Assembly (NCBI GenBank): GCA_947095535.1
Contig: OX352773.1
Span: forward strand, 260,857,590-260,921,589
Direction of reading: 5' to 3'
Source of the DNA: Poecilobothrus nobilitatus
Taxonomy: Eukaryota; Arthropoda; Insecta; Diptera; Dolichopodidae
DNA: 64,000 nucleotides
Shown here: in pieces, positions 13,801 to 28,800 of the stretch
How positions within the stretch are numbered: the first letter of the stretch is position 1
Layout of the letters: every line of letters starts with the position of its first letter
Position numbers and translations under genes: made by a program
The notes under the pieces: model-generated
Told to the model about the DNA's origin: nothing
The model's input: the letters and a program-made list of their open reading frames with translations, nothing else
Database searches by the model: none

Positions 13801-16800
13801 ATTTTTTTTTTTAATGCATTTCTCTCCCACATAAAAGTGGACAGGAAGTTACACAGTATTTTCTGTTCAGGCGTGGCTGTAAATGTCATAAGAGGGAATA
13901 ACTCTTACGGATTCGAACCCAGACTCCCTCGGTTTTTACAGCGTATTTATACGCTGTTACCCACTAGGCCACAGAAGCTCCCTGTATAATTTTATGGTAT
14001 TATTTCAAATTATTAGATATGGTTGCATCATTATTTAATTTTTCAATATAGCATTAGAGAATATCAAAAATTTAATTTAATATTGAAACATGTTATGGTA
14101 ATTTGATGCAGCCAAAACAATTTAATTTAATTTTGAAGAATTTTTTTATACAGTTTTATTCTATAATAATTTTATATTTTTGGAACAAGAATTCATTTTG
14201 AAATCATTTTAAAAATGTGAATTCTGCAGAAATTAATTAACAATAAAACAGTTTCCATATAATAGCGTAGCGAAAAGAAAATAATACCGGTACAATTAGT
14301 TTGGCTTAGTACAATAGTTGGTTTCTTACAACTAATGATGGGATTTCTTAATTTCTTTAACTATTGGGACTGCAAAAAAAATCATAGTCCAAGTAATGGG
14401 AACAGCACAAATTCTGGCAATAAATAAAAAAAAAACTAAAAACAATAAAACTTTTAGGTCTTGCAGATGAGTTTTATAAAATTCTTCAGTTTAGGAGCAT
14501 ATCTATCAGTATTCTTCAGTTTAGGAGTACATATATTATATGATGTAAATGTTACCTTCGAAATAATTCACTTTCTGGATGATCTGCTGCAAATCTTGCT
14601 TTCTTTTTTAATAACTGTATTGTTAAAGCATACGTAACAACCATTAATATCATTGGAATGTAAAATACAACAAGTGATCCAAATACAAAGAATGCTCGAT
14701 TATTAATAACACAAATATGTTCTTCTGGCATTATATTTGATTTATTTATAATTCCTGAAAATATAAAGAGATAAAATGATATAATTATATTTTTAATTTA
14801 AAACCTTTTTTTATTAGTGATAGTAAAAACATACTTTTTCACTTTTCTATATTATCTTCAACTAAGAGCTATTATAACGCACTCTTATAAGTCTTATATC
14901 AAAAAAATTTACTCAATGAGTACACAATCTAGTTGCACATGCCTTGAGACTCAAATGAGACTTCTTTACTAAAAGTCGCCGATTTAATTTGAAATATTCA
15001 TTATTGGAATTATATACCAGACTAAAAAAAAAAAGTTTTTCACACGTGTTCGTTGAGGTCTTTAAACACTCCTAAAATATTAAACAATATGCATATGCAT
15101 ACAAAAAACATTAAGTATTAGAATGTATTTATGATTTTGATGGTTTCCTATATTTCAAAGTAAAAAACACATGCTAGATTTTGATGGTAAATGGTACTCC
15201 TATAATATTTTGATGGTAAATGGTATTCCTATAATATTTCGTGCCGTGTGGAGTTTAGAATTTGATACTAAACTAACATATTAATACTATAATTAGTAAT
15301 AACCAAAATTTCTGATTTATATAATAACTAATCGTATATAAACTATTTGATCTTATAAAAACTATTTTACTTACCTAAAACAGTTATCGAACTAGATACA
15401 ATCATAGCCATTAACCATACAATTGCAATTTTAATACCAGTTATACGTTTTGTTGAACGATGCCTTGATCCGAGCGGATTACGTATTCCTAAATAACGTC
15501 CCAGACTAATAAAACACATATGTAGTATACTGGAAGAGCATGCTAATACATCACAAGTTACATAAATGTTACACCAAACAAATCCAAATGGCCAATAACC
15601 TGAAACAAAATTATAGTATGAGTTGTTAATGATTGATTTTTTTTTATTATCTATCTATAGGAAGATAAATGACGCCTCATTCAAGAGTTTTTAATATATA
15701 AAATTGGATAAAGCATTAGAATTAGAAAGGTATATTAATAAAAAAAGAAATCTTCAAATAATTAAACATCGAGGAAGAGCGCGGTGGAGTAAACTGTGTC
15801 AACTCTGGGATACGTATAAACGTAATGTATGCTGTTTCTATAAAACTAGTCACCATTTACAAAATTCCAGATGTTTTACTTAATTAAGTACCGAGATATA
15901 TTTATATAAATTTTGCACTCGTATGGCAGCTACTCGAACCTGTTGCTCCGAACCTATCACATTTTAGAGAAGTTATAGTTATTAAATTTAATCGTCTTTT
16001 AGGAGATTTCAGGTATCTGAAGGACGGACGGATGAACACACGTATATGGCTTAAACGACTCACAATTCAATTCTGATCCGATCCATACACTTCGGTCTAT
16101 ATTTAGCTCGACTGCTTTAAGGTGCCACAAACGTAATGGCAAATTTATTATACTTTTGAACACACGTTCATATACGGTATCAAAAGAAGGGAAAAAACTT
16201 AATACTCGGCAAAACCACCGTAATTCGAATAGAACTTAAAAAATTGTTTAAAATAAAGTAATTACGTAAACACAGAGATTACGAACATTTTAGTCGAACA
16301 GTTTTTAGTAATTTTACGTAAGCTTCGTGTTTACTTAAATAGTTTTTTGCATTTCTGTATCAAATCCCTTCAAACCATTATTTCAAGAAAATAATTCAAA
16401 TTCGATAATACGAGTACTTGTATTCGTACCTATATCAAAAAAATGAAAATCTTAGACATTTCTTTTTAATATTTCACAGATGTTAAGTAAAAAATCATCA
16501 AAGGAGAAATAAAGGATTCATTTTTAAAATAAGTTTTGAATTGAAAATAATCAAATTCTCGGATTTATCGGAGTAAATTTTACGTAACATCATTAAAAGT
16601 GTTTGAGGGAATACTAATAATACGTAAGTAAATGATTAAAATGAATTTAAATCTAAACAACCTCCACGACTACAATGCATGAAATATTTTAAATTTATTC
16701 GTAGTACTGGACTAAACAGCTAATGTGGTTAATATTGCCCTCCATTAAAATAAATATACACATGCACACGTGAATATCAAAAAAAGGAAAAATTTAAATT

Positions 16801-19800
16801 TAAATTATTTTCTATTAAAAGGACGAAATTATTACTAATAGCAAGATTGGATGAATCCTTTATTCTAACGAAACAAAAGCGCAAATTAAAAATGAAAAAA
16901 AAAATACAACCTTAAGGAATAATGAAGCACCTATAGAAATTCAATATATGTATTTGTAAATTAAATTTTCTAGAAACAAAATAATGATCATTTTATAGTA
17001 AAATAAATTAATATGTATAGGTTTATAATTATTTGTTGAATTCTAGTGAAAAGAAATATCTAATAGATAATAATATATTAATATTTTTTTCCTTTCATAC
17101 CATAATTATAATAATCTCATGCTTTTTTGTTTATTTTAGTGATTAAAAAAATATTCTAAGGTTCTGTGCTAAATAACACAAGTATTAAATTTTTTTTTAA
17201 ATGTGAAGTTCAGTCGATTTGACCCTCAATTAAAACAAAAATAATATATAATAATTTTTATTTCTCTATATTGTCATATATATATATATAGTATAAGACA
17301 AGTGGGTAGATGCCACTATATAAACAAAATAACTTAAGGTTATTATTAGAATCTATAGGTAAATAAAATTTGGTACCTATTTACATTTGTTTTGTGAAAA
17401 ACTCTTATTATACCCTACACATTAAGTATAGGGTATATTAACTTTGGTATGGTGTTTGTAACCACCAAAAGGAAGCGAGTTAGGTATAGACATGTATATA
17501 TATTCTGAATCAGGATCACCGCCGGAGTCGATTTAGCGATGTCCGTCCGTCCGTCCGTCCGTACGCACGATAACTCAAAAAATAATGATGCTATCTTGAT
17601 GAAATTTATACTGTATGTTAACAATGACTAAGCTAAGGCGGGGATTGTAAATGGGCGAAATCGAACCATGCGTTCGAGTACCTCCCATACAACTTCCAAA
17701 ACCTAATACGCATATTTTCGAAATTAATAAAGATAGAAACTTAAAATTTTGTACGAGGGTGTATTTTTCTAAATCCCTGATATCCCCAAAATTTGAGATG
17801 AAGTGGAGTAGTTGTTCGGGTACCTCCCATACAACTCCCAAAACAGAACATGCATATCTTCGAAATTAATAAAGATAGGAACTTCAAATTTGATAGGAGG
17901 GTGCTGTTTCCTAATTTCCTGATTTGCCTAAAATTTGAGAGGAATTGGAGTGGTCGTTCGGGTACCTCCCATACAACTCCCAAAACCGAACAAGCATATC
18001 TTCGAAATTAATAAAGACAGAACCTTCAAATTTGGTACTAGGGTGTTGTTTCCTGAATCCCTGATTTGTCCAAAATTTGAGATGAATTGGTGGAGCTGTT
18101 CGGGTACCTCCCATACAACTCCCAAAACCGAACATGCATATCTTCGAAATTAATAAAGATAGGAACTTCAAATTTGATACGAGGGTGCTGTTTCCTAAAT
18201 CCCTGATTTACCTAAAATTTGAGATGAATTGGAGTGGTCGTTCGGGTACCTCCCATACAACTCCCAAAACCGAACAAGCATATCTTCGAAATTAATAAAG
18301 ACAGAAATGTTGTTTCCTGAATCCCTGATTTGTCCAAAATTTAAGATGAATTAGAATGGTTGTTCGGGTATCTGCCACACAACTCCTAAGACCAAACAAG
18401 CATATCTTCGAAATTAATAAATATATAAACTTGAAATTTGATATAAGAATGTTCTACCCTGTTGATGTCTCTAAAATTTGAGATGAATTGGGGTGGTGGT
18501 CCGCGTACCTTCACACACTTCCCAAGACCTAACAATCATATTTTCGAATTTAATAAAGATAGAAACCTGAAATTTTGTACAAAGGTTGTAACAGTATTTA
18601 TTTTATTTAGCTTGTATTAAATACGCCTAACTAAAATAACTTATGGATTTTTAATTTAATTTGAATGTTTTAGGTGTAGGGTATAAATAAGTCGGTTGCA
18701 TCGACTTACTGTTATTTTTACTTGTTTTTTATATAATTTCGGCAAACTGTGAGAAAGATAAAAATTGAAGCTATAATATACCAGTAAAATAAAAATTTAT
18801 AACATCATAGGATTTATACTAAATACGGGGCTATGCATTCGCATTATCTATATAATAAATCGTTTGTATATTATGGCTTCTCTTTAAAGCGTTAACAGAC
18901 TAAAGGGAACGGCAAAACTAATAGTATGATATTCATATTTTAATTTGATTAGATTTAAAGGTTTATGGTCTAAATATGGAACATTATAAATTAATTTATT
19001 CCATTTTTAGAACATTTGTTATAACTTTTATAACTAAATCGTATACTTTTTTCCATGGTCAAACATTTTTACTTCAAAGAAGTTCTCTCAGTGTCCCTTC
19101 CTCAATATTTTGCTTCTTTGGAATTTCAAAGCTGGGTATTGGCACAGAACGTGTAGTAGTACTGACAAGATTCCCTGCGTAGTTAAGTTTTCGTTCTACT
19201 GATTTTCTTGGCGTGTACAAATTTCCATAAAAGCCTAACGTTCGTTATGTTAAGTTTTAGAACTTTATTTGTTTTTTTATAGACTGGTTCACTCAGAAAT
19301 TCTTCGTACATTCAATTTCCATAAGCCAAATTTCTACATTTAAAAGTTTACTATCGAAAAATGTAATTTTTAAATGTAATTTTTTTGATCAGGTAATTTT
19401 TAAAGAAAATTCCACGAAATATTACATTCCTTTAAACTACTAAATATTTGACATAATATCATTTAACTACTGACAAAAATGCACATATCACAATGACCAA
19501 AAGTTATAGTCTTCACTTTTTTAAGTGTTAAGAAATTAAAAAATAATCTAAGGTATGAACAATTCCTACAACTGTTATCTATAAACAAATCTAATTATCT
19601 TTGAAATTTTCGGCTTTAATATAAATCAGATAATTGCTTAAGTAGTTTTCGTAAAGTATCTGTCTTCAGTGAGTTCTGATGTGCAACGCTATTCCAGTGC
19701 TGTCACTCATCACTTTTTATCAATTTCTTTTTTTTAATTCATCAATTTATATCAATTTTAATATTCCGGGAATTTCTCTCAATCAATTTTCCTAGAAATT

Positions 19801-22800
19801 ATTTATTTCTGAAATTATACCAAAATCAATTGGAGTCAAAAACTCCATATATGTTACTGTTTTGACGTTTACAGATACACTACAATATGTGAATTTAATG
19901 AAAATTCAAAAATCATGCATGTGGATTGTAAGGTATGTATGATAAAAAAGTAAATTATTATTTTTTTTTTTTTTTGAGTTCATAATAAAAAGTCTCATAC
20001 AACAAACAAAAGAGGAATTATTTTTTTTTTCGTTATTTATGAGAGGCATACAGCTAGTGTTAATATAAAATTGATGTTCAATATATTAAATAACTCAAAT
20101 AGTTAATATTTTCACAAAGACTGAAAAAAAAAATCAGCCGTCTCCACCACAGGACCGACCGCCCCTACCCGAAAAGTACAATACCAAAATTTATAGATTT
20201 TTTTTATAATAATAATTTTATATCAAAGCAAAATAACTTCTAATAATTTAATAACATTTTGTTTTATTCAATAAAAATAATTATATGCAATGAAATCGTA
20301 AAAATATATGTATTTACATATGTATGTATGTGCATTCATTCATACATCCATTTCCATTATGATGTAATGTAGGTACATGATTTTTTTTTCATTCAAAAAT
20401 ATTAAAAGTAAAAAATAATAAAAACTGTAAACAACAAAACAAACATAAGATTAATATTGAATCTGCTAACAAATATTTTACCGTTTTAATTTTATGTCAT
20501 CAACAAAAGAATAATATGCATAGATACAAGTACATATTATGGATATAAATTTTTAGGAATATAAAAAAAAAACAAAAAAAAATTGTTCATATAAATTCAT
20601 ATGAAGTGTATATAAATGGCCTTTTGGCCTTAGAAAAAAAATTAAAAAAACTTTAAAGTTGGTCAGATCAAAAAATGTTCTATGGCAAAGTTGTTGCTCT
20701 TTACTTGTGTAACAACTTTTTCTTAATAATTTTTCTCATAAAATTTTTCTGTTACGAAATATTCGTAAAAAACTTAAAAAGTACACTTGTAAACTACTAT
20801 TTGCGGTTGCCCGATTTGCTTCAAAAGCTTATCAATCCGAGATATTTACGTTATAACCTTAAATATGAAATTTCAAAAAATTCCGCTCAGTCGTTTAAGC
20901 TGTACACGTGTCCACAGACATACCTACACACGCACAGACGGACATCATGCTGAAAATTTTTTTACAGCCTTCTCCACAACGGAGTAGTGCATTTTTGCGA
21001 AAATCTCGGGTACAAATTTTTAGTATGAAAACAATACCTACTTTATACATTAATGTATGCGGTCGGTAAAAAATAATTTAGTTTTTAAAAATAATTTTTT
21101 TAGTTTATTTTAACCTAAAATCTGTTTAAAAAAAAAATTATCCTTTTTGACCTAAATTTAAAACCAATTTACTATCCACCAGAATATTAAAGATTTTTCT
21201 ATTTCAGAGATCAAAAACATCAAATAAATATTTTTTGTAATAAAATTTTATATAATATTTAAGTAATATCTTGTGTAAACGTTTACATTAGAGATAAAAT
21301 GAAAAAAAAAGACCTACATAAATTATATTGACACTTTTTTCAAAAAGATAAGATAGAATAAATTTATATTCTATAATATAGTCAAGTTTCCTTTTCTAAC
21401 TTCGATATTCAATATATCATTTCATCTTGGATACTCTTTTGATTAATATTAAAATTAATATTAAATATTTTACTTTTTGACAATGGATGGTTTATTAATA
21501 GTTTTTTTGGTAAACCTACCAAAGTTTTCCAAATTATCTAATAACAGAACTGTTTACATTATAGGGAATGTTAATCTATGCGTAAAAGAGGGATAAAAAA
21601 TGGTATAAAATTGAGGGAAAAATCTTGATAGAAATGTAAAGACTTTGTATAAAGCACTCGACATTGACTTCTACAGTTTGCATTGTCTTTTGAACAGTTT
21701 GTATTGTCTTTTGAAAATGTGCCCTTTTAAACACCGTTGGTTTACATTCTACCTTCTTACAATATAATTTTTTGATATTACTTTTAATTTTTAAAATAAT
21801 AATATATTGTAATAAAAGTGAGATTGTTTTATTTTATTTAAATTGATTCTTCAAATCAGTTAATTTATTATTCAAAATAAAACTTTTAACAAATTTATAG
21901 GCAATTTTTATAATTTGTATGTACATATACACAAAGTGAGAAAGATAGTGAAGAAAGTATCCGTATTCGGTTTCTTTGTAACTTTCCAAACAGATCCTTT
22001 GGTTTGTTTAATGAATTTCTGTCTCAGTCCCATTTGATACAAACGTCATTAAGAATACTATCCCTACTTTGCAAATTTAAGACTTTATTATAATTTTTGT
22101 TATATCTTTTAAAGGAGCATTTATGACATAAAAAGTTCCAAATATATACATATTTCTTTTCAAATATCTATAATTATAATTTAGAAGTTTTCAGACACAC
22201 TCTACGTACTATGACATTCCGTTAAGTTTTGAATACAAGTCTATTTGGATACGGGTTTTCTATTACCAAATCTACATTACATATAACATATATTATGTGT
22301 CTTTAGAATCATAATTTTTTTTATTATACCCCTACGATCGGGTATATTAAAATTGTTACTCCGTTTGTTAACACCTCGAAATTAATTAACACCTCGTTAA
22401 TTAACACCTCGAAATAAGCTAGCCATATATACCTTCAAAGGTATGGATCGGAACATAATCAAATTCTAAGTCGATTAAGCTTTGTCCGTCCATCAGCAAG
22501 ATAACTCAAAAACTAAGAAAGCTAGAGTATTGAAATTAACACAAAATATTCTTACAACAATTTGTAGGCTCCCTATTTTTATTGGTTGAGATCCGACCAA
22601 AACTTCGAGTAGCTCTCAAACACTTAACTTTTAGATCCCCACATTTTTTTTGGAATGGAGCCATGAAATTTTATCATGGCTCTATCATAAAAATATTAAT
22701 TTTATTATTGCCAATTTTTTTCTGTAGTCCCAACCGTTACGGAGCTACAGCTCCCCAAGGATCGGAAAAGCTCTATATTTAAATTGTTATAACACAAGTT

Positions 22801-25800
22801 GTATAAGGTATATCTTCAATTTAAAAACAATAAACGATTACTGCTTTTATCAGCTTTAAAAACTTATATACACTAATTATATAATTGTGTCATATTATGG
22901 TGTCTTAATTTACCGTTATACCAAACTCAAATTTTGCAAAATTCTTGACTCCTTCTATCTTCCAAACGGTTTAAGTTAGTAACTTCAAATTTTGAGAGAA
23001 GTTAAGTCTTTGAAAATAAGTATGAGTCATTTCAGAAAATATTTTTATATCGCCCCTCGTTTTGGAACTATATGGGGTCAAAAACTAAAAAATTCCCTAT
23101 TTTTAAACATCTGTAACTTAAACACCTTCCAAATTTTTTTGAAGTAATATACAAAAATTAAAGCTCTAACATTATATTTTTATATCTTTTAACAACTTTT
23201 CTTAATAATATAGGGTTACCATCAAATTGACGAAAGTGTGACTTCATTTTCTAAATTTTTCTAACAAATTTTTTTGTATTTTTTTTACTCGATAATTTGA
23301 AATTGTTGAGGATGATGCGTAAGTACAAAACAATTTGAGTAAATAAAAAATTAACGGTTACTTGAAGAATTTATATTCATATGATATTGGTATACATGCT
23401 TATTGGTATACATGTCACTGATGAATGAATATTTGTACTATACATATGTATAGTATAAATTATTGTACATTTTGCCGCTTAGTTTAAATGGTACTATACC
23501 ATATTTGGAAAAGTTTTGGATGGATAATCGTTATATGGAAGGTTAGAACCTGCTTTTGAAGAATGTATAAACATGTAGTTTGAATATATGTACAACCCAT
23601 AGTTCTAGAAATTATAAAATTCACTCAAATTATTTTAAAATACTAAAATATTAAAAAAATAATATTGTAAGCAGAGTGATAAGCTGTGAACATACTAACG
23701 GTTCGTACGGGTATCTAAGAGTTGACAAAAGTAACTGTATTTTTCCTCGTTTTCTTTTGGAATCAAGAAATTTTTGTAATTAAGATGTCACGGTAAAATA
23801 TACTTACATACCAGCTATAGGGTAATCAAGGTAATCAAGAAATTTTTGTAATTAAGATGTCACGGTAAAATATACTACACACCAGGTATAGGCTACAGAG
23901 CCCCTAGCATACATATATTTTTTCAGATCAATGAAACGGTTAATTACATTACGTAAGAAAAAATATTTAAAAAATTTTTTTGACAAACAAATATATCGAA
24001 AAAAAAATATATAAGTATAACGGTATATATATTTGGTTTTGTTTTTTTCTGATCTTTTTGTTCTTTGGTAATCTCGTTTTTAGGTCTAGTTATAATTGAA
24101 TATAAAATAAATAAAAAAAAATAAAAAAAAAATCTGATCTTTCCAAAATATTCCCAACAACTCATCTAGCTTTTACTGTTCTATCCCGAGTTCTATCAAA
24201 TTTTCACGAAGTATCTAACAAATGTTATCTAAATATTAGTATCTAATAAACTAAAAACTAAAAATGTTAAAATATTTTAAGAAATAATAAAACAAATATC
24301 AATTTTTAAAGACAAAATTATTTTTTAATAAAACATTAATTTTAGTTGGATATAATAATATCCATATACGTACAAAATGTTTGAATTAAATTGTTTACAC
24401 TGATGTAACTAATGTTACAGTATACTGTAGATCTGCTAGTGAATCAGTCACAAATAATGAACTGTGTAAACACTTAGTAGGGAGGAAGCTAAAGTAGAGC
24501 TGTACGAAAAAACTTTCGACAGAGTTTTTGTAGAACGAATTTTTCGCATATATTGGGTCTCGTTTAAATATAATATGCTTTACAAAATTTTCCTTTACAA
24601 CATTATGATATATACAAGTAGATATACATAGCTAGTTAAACATGGTGACAATTGGCAAAATATCACAATTACTATATTATAATATATACGATAATTAACA
24701 TAAATATTATATAGATGACCTATATAGATATACTTTTGTAGTGATATACTTAAAATCATTTTAAATACCAAATTTCTTTTTCAAACACAATTCACTAGTA
24801 ATAATATAGGATTGTTAGATATAGTTTAAACACATAGGTTTTAAGATTAATATTTATCTGATTTATTTATCTGTTCATAGAAAAACCAACATTTGCTAAA
24901 AAATTAAAGAATCCATCTATAAGTTTGTGATCTTAAAAAACAAAAATAATTCAATCTATTTTTACACACCAAAAAAAGAATGGTTTCATACTATATTTAA
25001 TTATAACTATTTAACAGAATTTGTTAACTTTAAATATATTAAAAATACAAAAAATTTCTTAAAAAATACATCAAAAAAGAAAACAAATTAAAACACCTTC
25101 TACTTGAACAATTTTCATTTATTTAAATTTTAATCACCGAAAAAAACAAAAAAGAAAGAAAAAACACAAAAAAAATCCTTTCCTTTCTTTTCCAATCAAA
25201 ATTATAATAATAAAAAAATGATTATGATCCAAATAGTAGTTAGTATTTATTTAAAATGCAGATAACCCAAAAGAACAATTTTTTTTTTCCTTACTTGGTT
25301 CATTTACATAATGTTCAACTGATTTAGAAGAAAAACAAAAAGGATTGGTATACCTATATATTCTTAATTTAAAAAAAAAAAGACTTTAAAAGACCCGCCA
25401 AAAAATATAAAACAAAACTTTCATTTGCCTTTTATTTTTACTAAACAAAAACTTTTCCTTCAAATGAATTTTCCAAAAGGTTCCTTTCGTAACTTGTATT
25501 CCTTATATGTAAACACAACGACCCTTTTTCTAAAACAAAATAAGGAATTGAGAAAAAAATGAACATCCTGTTATTATGTAAAAATCATTAATTTAAATAA
25601 CATAACTATCCTAAAATGAGAAGTAAATAACATAAATAATATTTACCGTTTTAGTGTTGACATTCTTTGCCTACTTTGGTAAATTCTTTTTTTTTTTTTT
25701 TTTAATTAAAATAAAAATACATAAATTATACTTTTTTAATATTTTTACTTTATGTCTGGGCGGTTGTTTTTAAACTTATTTAAGAGTTATGTTAAAGAAT

Positions 25801-28800
25801 TTTATATATTGAATTAATAATAACGTTTATTTGTGTTGGGTATGAAATCCCATTTCGAAAAAACCCAAATAATAAAATCGCCTCAAAAGAATATTTTGAA
25901 TAAAAATTATTTAAAAAATTTTTATATTATATTTATTCGAAATAATAATAAATCATCTAATAAATTTTGTAACCCTGATTTTGGAATCAACTATAAAATC
26001 CTTCTTAAATATTTTTTTTTTGCATATACCTAATTGAAGATCAAAAAATTTAAAAAAGTGGGGACTGTGGGCACTCCCAACCCTTCGCTAAACAAATGAT
26101 TGATATCCTGATTTGTAACCAAATCTAAAGCCTATCCTAATTATTTCCTTACATTTTCGATTTCTACATCAATATAAAAAATACAAACATAATAACAACA
26201 ATAAAGCATTGACAATTTCTATAAAAGACAATTTTCTTATTTATTATTTTGTTCATTGAAAATTTCCAATTTTGGAATTTCGTGTTTGAGATTTTGTAAT
26301 TTTTGAATTTTTGAAAGATTTTGAAATTTAGAACTAAATCCAAAATTTATAATTTTAAATTTTCGAAATTTTTGGATTTTGTTACATTGGAATTTTTAGA
26401 AAAAGGATTTTGTGACGCTCCGCGTTTATTTTATTAAATCTAGTAATGGGAACTATCTAAAATTGACAGTTTATCGATAAATAGTAACTTATTCAATATT
26501 TTTAACTCATTTGCATAAAATGTAATTTCTTTTCACATCATTTTAAATGATCAGCTTACATTATATACATTAAGTTATGCTCATATAAAAATAGAAGTTG
26601 TACAACACCTACTCAAACCTATCTATTGTTGGAGTAACCAAATTTTGTAAAAAACAGTCTTTACCTCTTGAATCTTTTTTCCGATATTAAAAATTTCGTT
26701 TTATAAGACACTAAGTTATAATCATATAAAAAATGAAGTTGTATGGCAGCTACTCAAATCCGCACATCGAACTTGCTCAATTTCAATAGCGATTTAACAA
26801 TTTTACAAAGGTGAAATGGAAAAATTTAGAATACCAGCTAAATTATTTTTTGAGTTACTGTGAGAAAGGGCTGAAAAGCGAACGAAGGTACATTGCTAGA
26901 TCGATTTAGAATTCGATTCTGAGTAAGAATATAATATACTTTGTAATATCTAGATCATTTCCTTGAAAATGTCTCAAACGTAATGGAAAATTTATTATCT
27001 GAGAACTATACGTTCGTTAGGGTATTATAATAACTCAATCTAGGTATTAAAAATTTTCCGAATAGAAATTAACTTAATTTCTAGAAAATTTGGTTAGTTT
27101 AACGTGACAGATACGAGTAGCTGCAAAATTTACATCCTAATTTAGTCATTACTAAAGCTAGGTATTTAGAAGGTTATACGGGAAGATCCTATTTTATGAC
27201 TACAATAACTTCTGTGAAGTTTGGTTCCTCAAGAGCAACAGATTCAGGAAACTTTCATATCATGGCACAAAATTAAGCTACATATAATATTTAAAATTTT
27301 TTAATTTGTAGATTTTGTAAAACATTTTGTACAAGAAAGAAAAAAAAAATTCGAAGAAAAATTAGATGTTTAGTCATATGTATAGTCATAATTCTAAAAT
27401 AATTTTATTGTCATTTTAACAATGTGCACCTTTTCAATTATTTAGTTTTACATACTGCCTTGTTTTTAAATCTTTTCAGAATCAAACAGTTATTTCTAGA
27501 ACTACATAGTTCTAAATGCTTATGGCTCTCCAAATTGAAGTATTACATAATTTATGTTTTTCTTTTCGTTAAAATTGCTACTCCTTTTTAGCACATTTCC
27601 AAAATAATTTTGAAAAAAAGTGCTTAGGTATTAGTTCCACTCTGTCCCTCCGTCCGTCCGTCTGTTTACAAAACTTCTACACCGTTAAAGATAGAAAAAA
27701 AAAATCATGGGTAGGTCTCAATTTAACCCTAGGTAGATTTCATAAAAAAATTAATTTTGTGCGACAACTTTTTTATGTAGCCCGATCCATTACGGAGCTA
27801 CAGCCCCTCAAACTTTCAAGAAGTCCTATTTTTAAATGCATATGTCTCATGTTCTGCTTAAGATTTTTTCAATAATTTGCAAATTAGTATCAAAATTATA
27901 TAATTTTTTTAAATTTAGTACTTAAATTTACCGTTATTACCAAATTTTGCATGATTTTTCTACCCTCATAACTTCGGAACGCTTTCCAATAAGAACTTGA
28001 AATTTTGAGGGCAGAAAAAACTTTTCGAATTAGTATAAGTTTGCTCAGAAATTTGTTTTGGACTATCCCCTGTTTAAGAGCTATTAGGATTGAAAAATTT
28101 GTTATTTTTAGGCACCTGTACAAATTTTTCTTCGGTAAGACATAAAAATTAAAGTTTCAGTATTATATTTTTATGTGTGTTAACGGTTTTTCTTAGTTAT
28201 ATAGGGTTTCGGTCTTACAGCCCCTCAAAATTCCAGAAAAGTTTTTTCTTATTACAAAAATTTCTTTAAATTTTATTTCTTAAATTTTCAAATTTTTGTG
28301 GAGGTCACAATTCTAAACAGTTTGTCTTATCTTTTGGAAATGTGCGCTTTTAAGATCGTTGGTTTACATTCTACCTTGTTTTTTTTAGATATTTAGGTAC
28401 TCTAGAACTAATAAAAAACTTACATCTTATTTTAGTTTTGTCAAAATGAATTTCATATACTCTTTTGAAATGTTAGAAAGTAGTGCAAAAAATATTTTAC
28501 TTACGAAAATTATATAAAACCTCCCGTTAAAGAAGAGAAATAATGTTAAAAATGTACAATTTTCAGTCTAGAGGTTTTAACCGTAAAACACTTTCATTTT
28601 TTGATCTCATATTCTTATTTTTTTTTTCTTTCATTCCTGTTAGTAAATTTCGTGGGTTTTGAAGTGCTATTAACATAATTTCTTGTACTTTTCCCTTTAA
28701 TATATAAGATATATTATATATTTTTATATATATATATAATTTCGTGAACATTTTAATGTTTTTCAAAACTATGCCAAAACTGAAAAAATTGTAAAAATAA

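Noticed and set aside
17575..18171. Several overlapping frames with a recurring [10 protein letters not shown] peptide
   Set aside because: Produced by the 142-bp tandem units of H1; the period is not a multiple of three, so frames change between units.
17719..18560. Regular repeat array that might be taken for a CRISPR
   Set aside because: Units are contiguous 142-bp satellites without spacers, in a eukaryotic transposable element.
20675..20953. 92-codon frame
   Set aside because: Lies inside family C; the second copy at 52.1-52.5 kb does not preserve an obvious frame.
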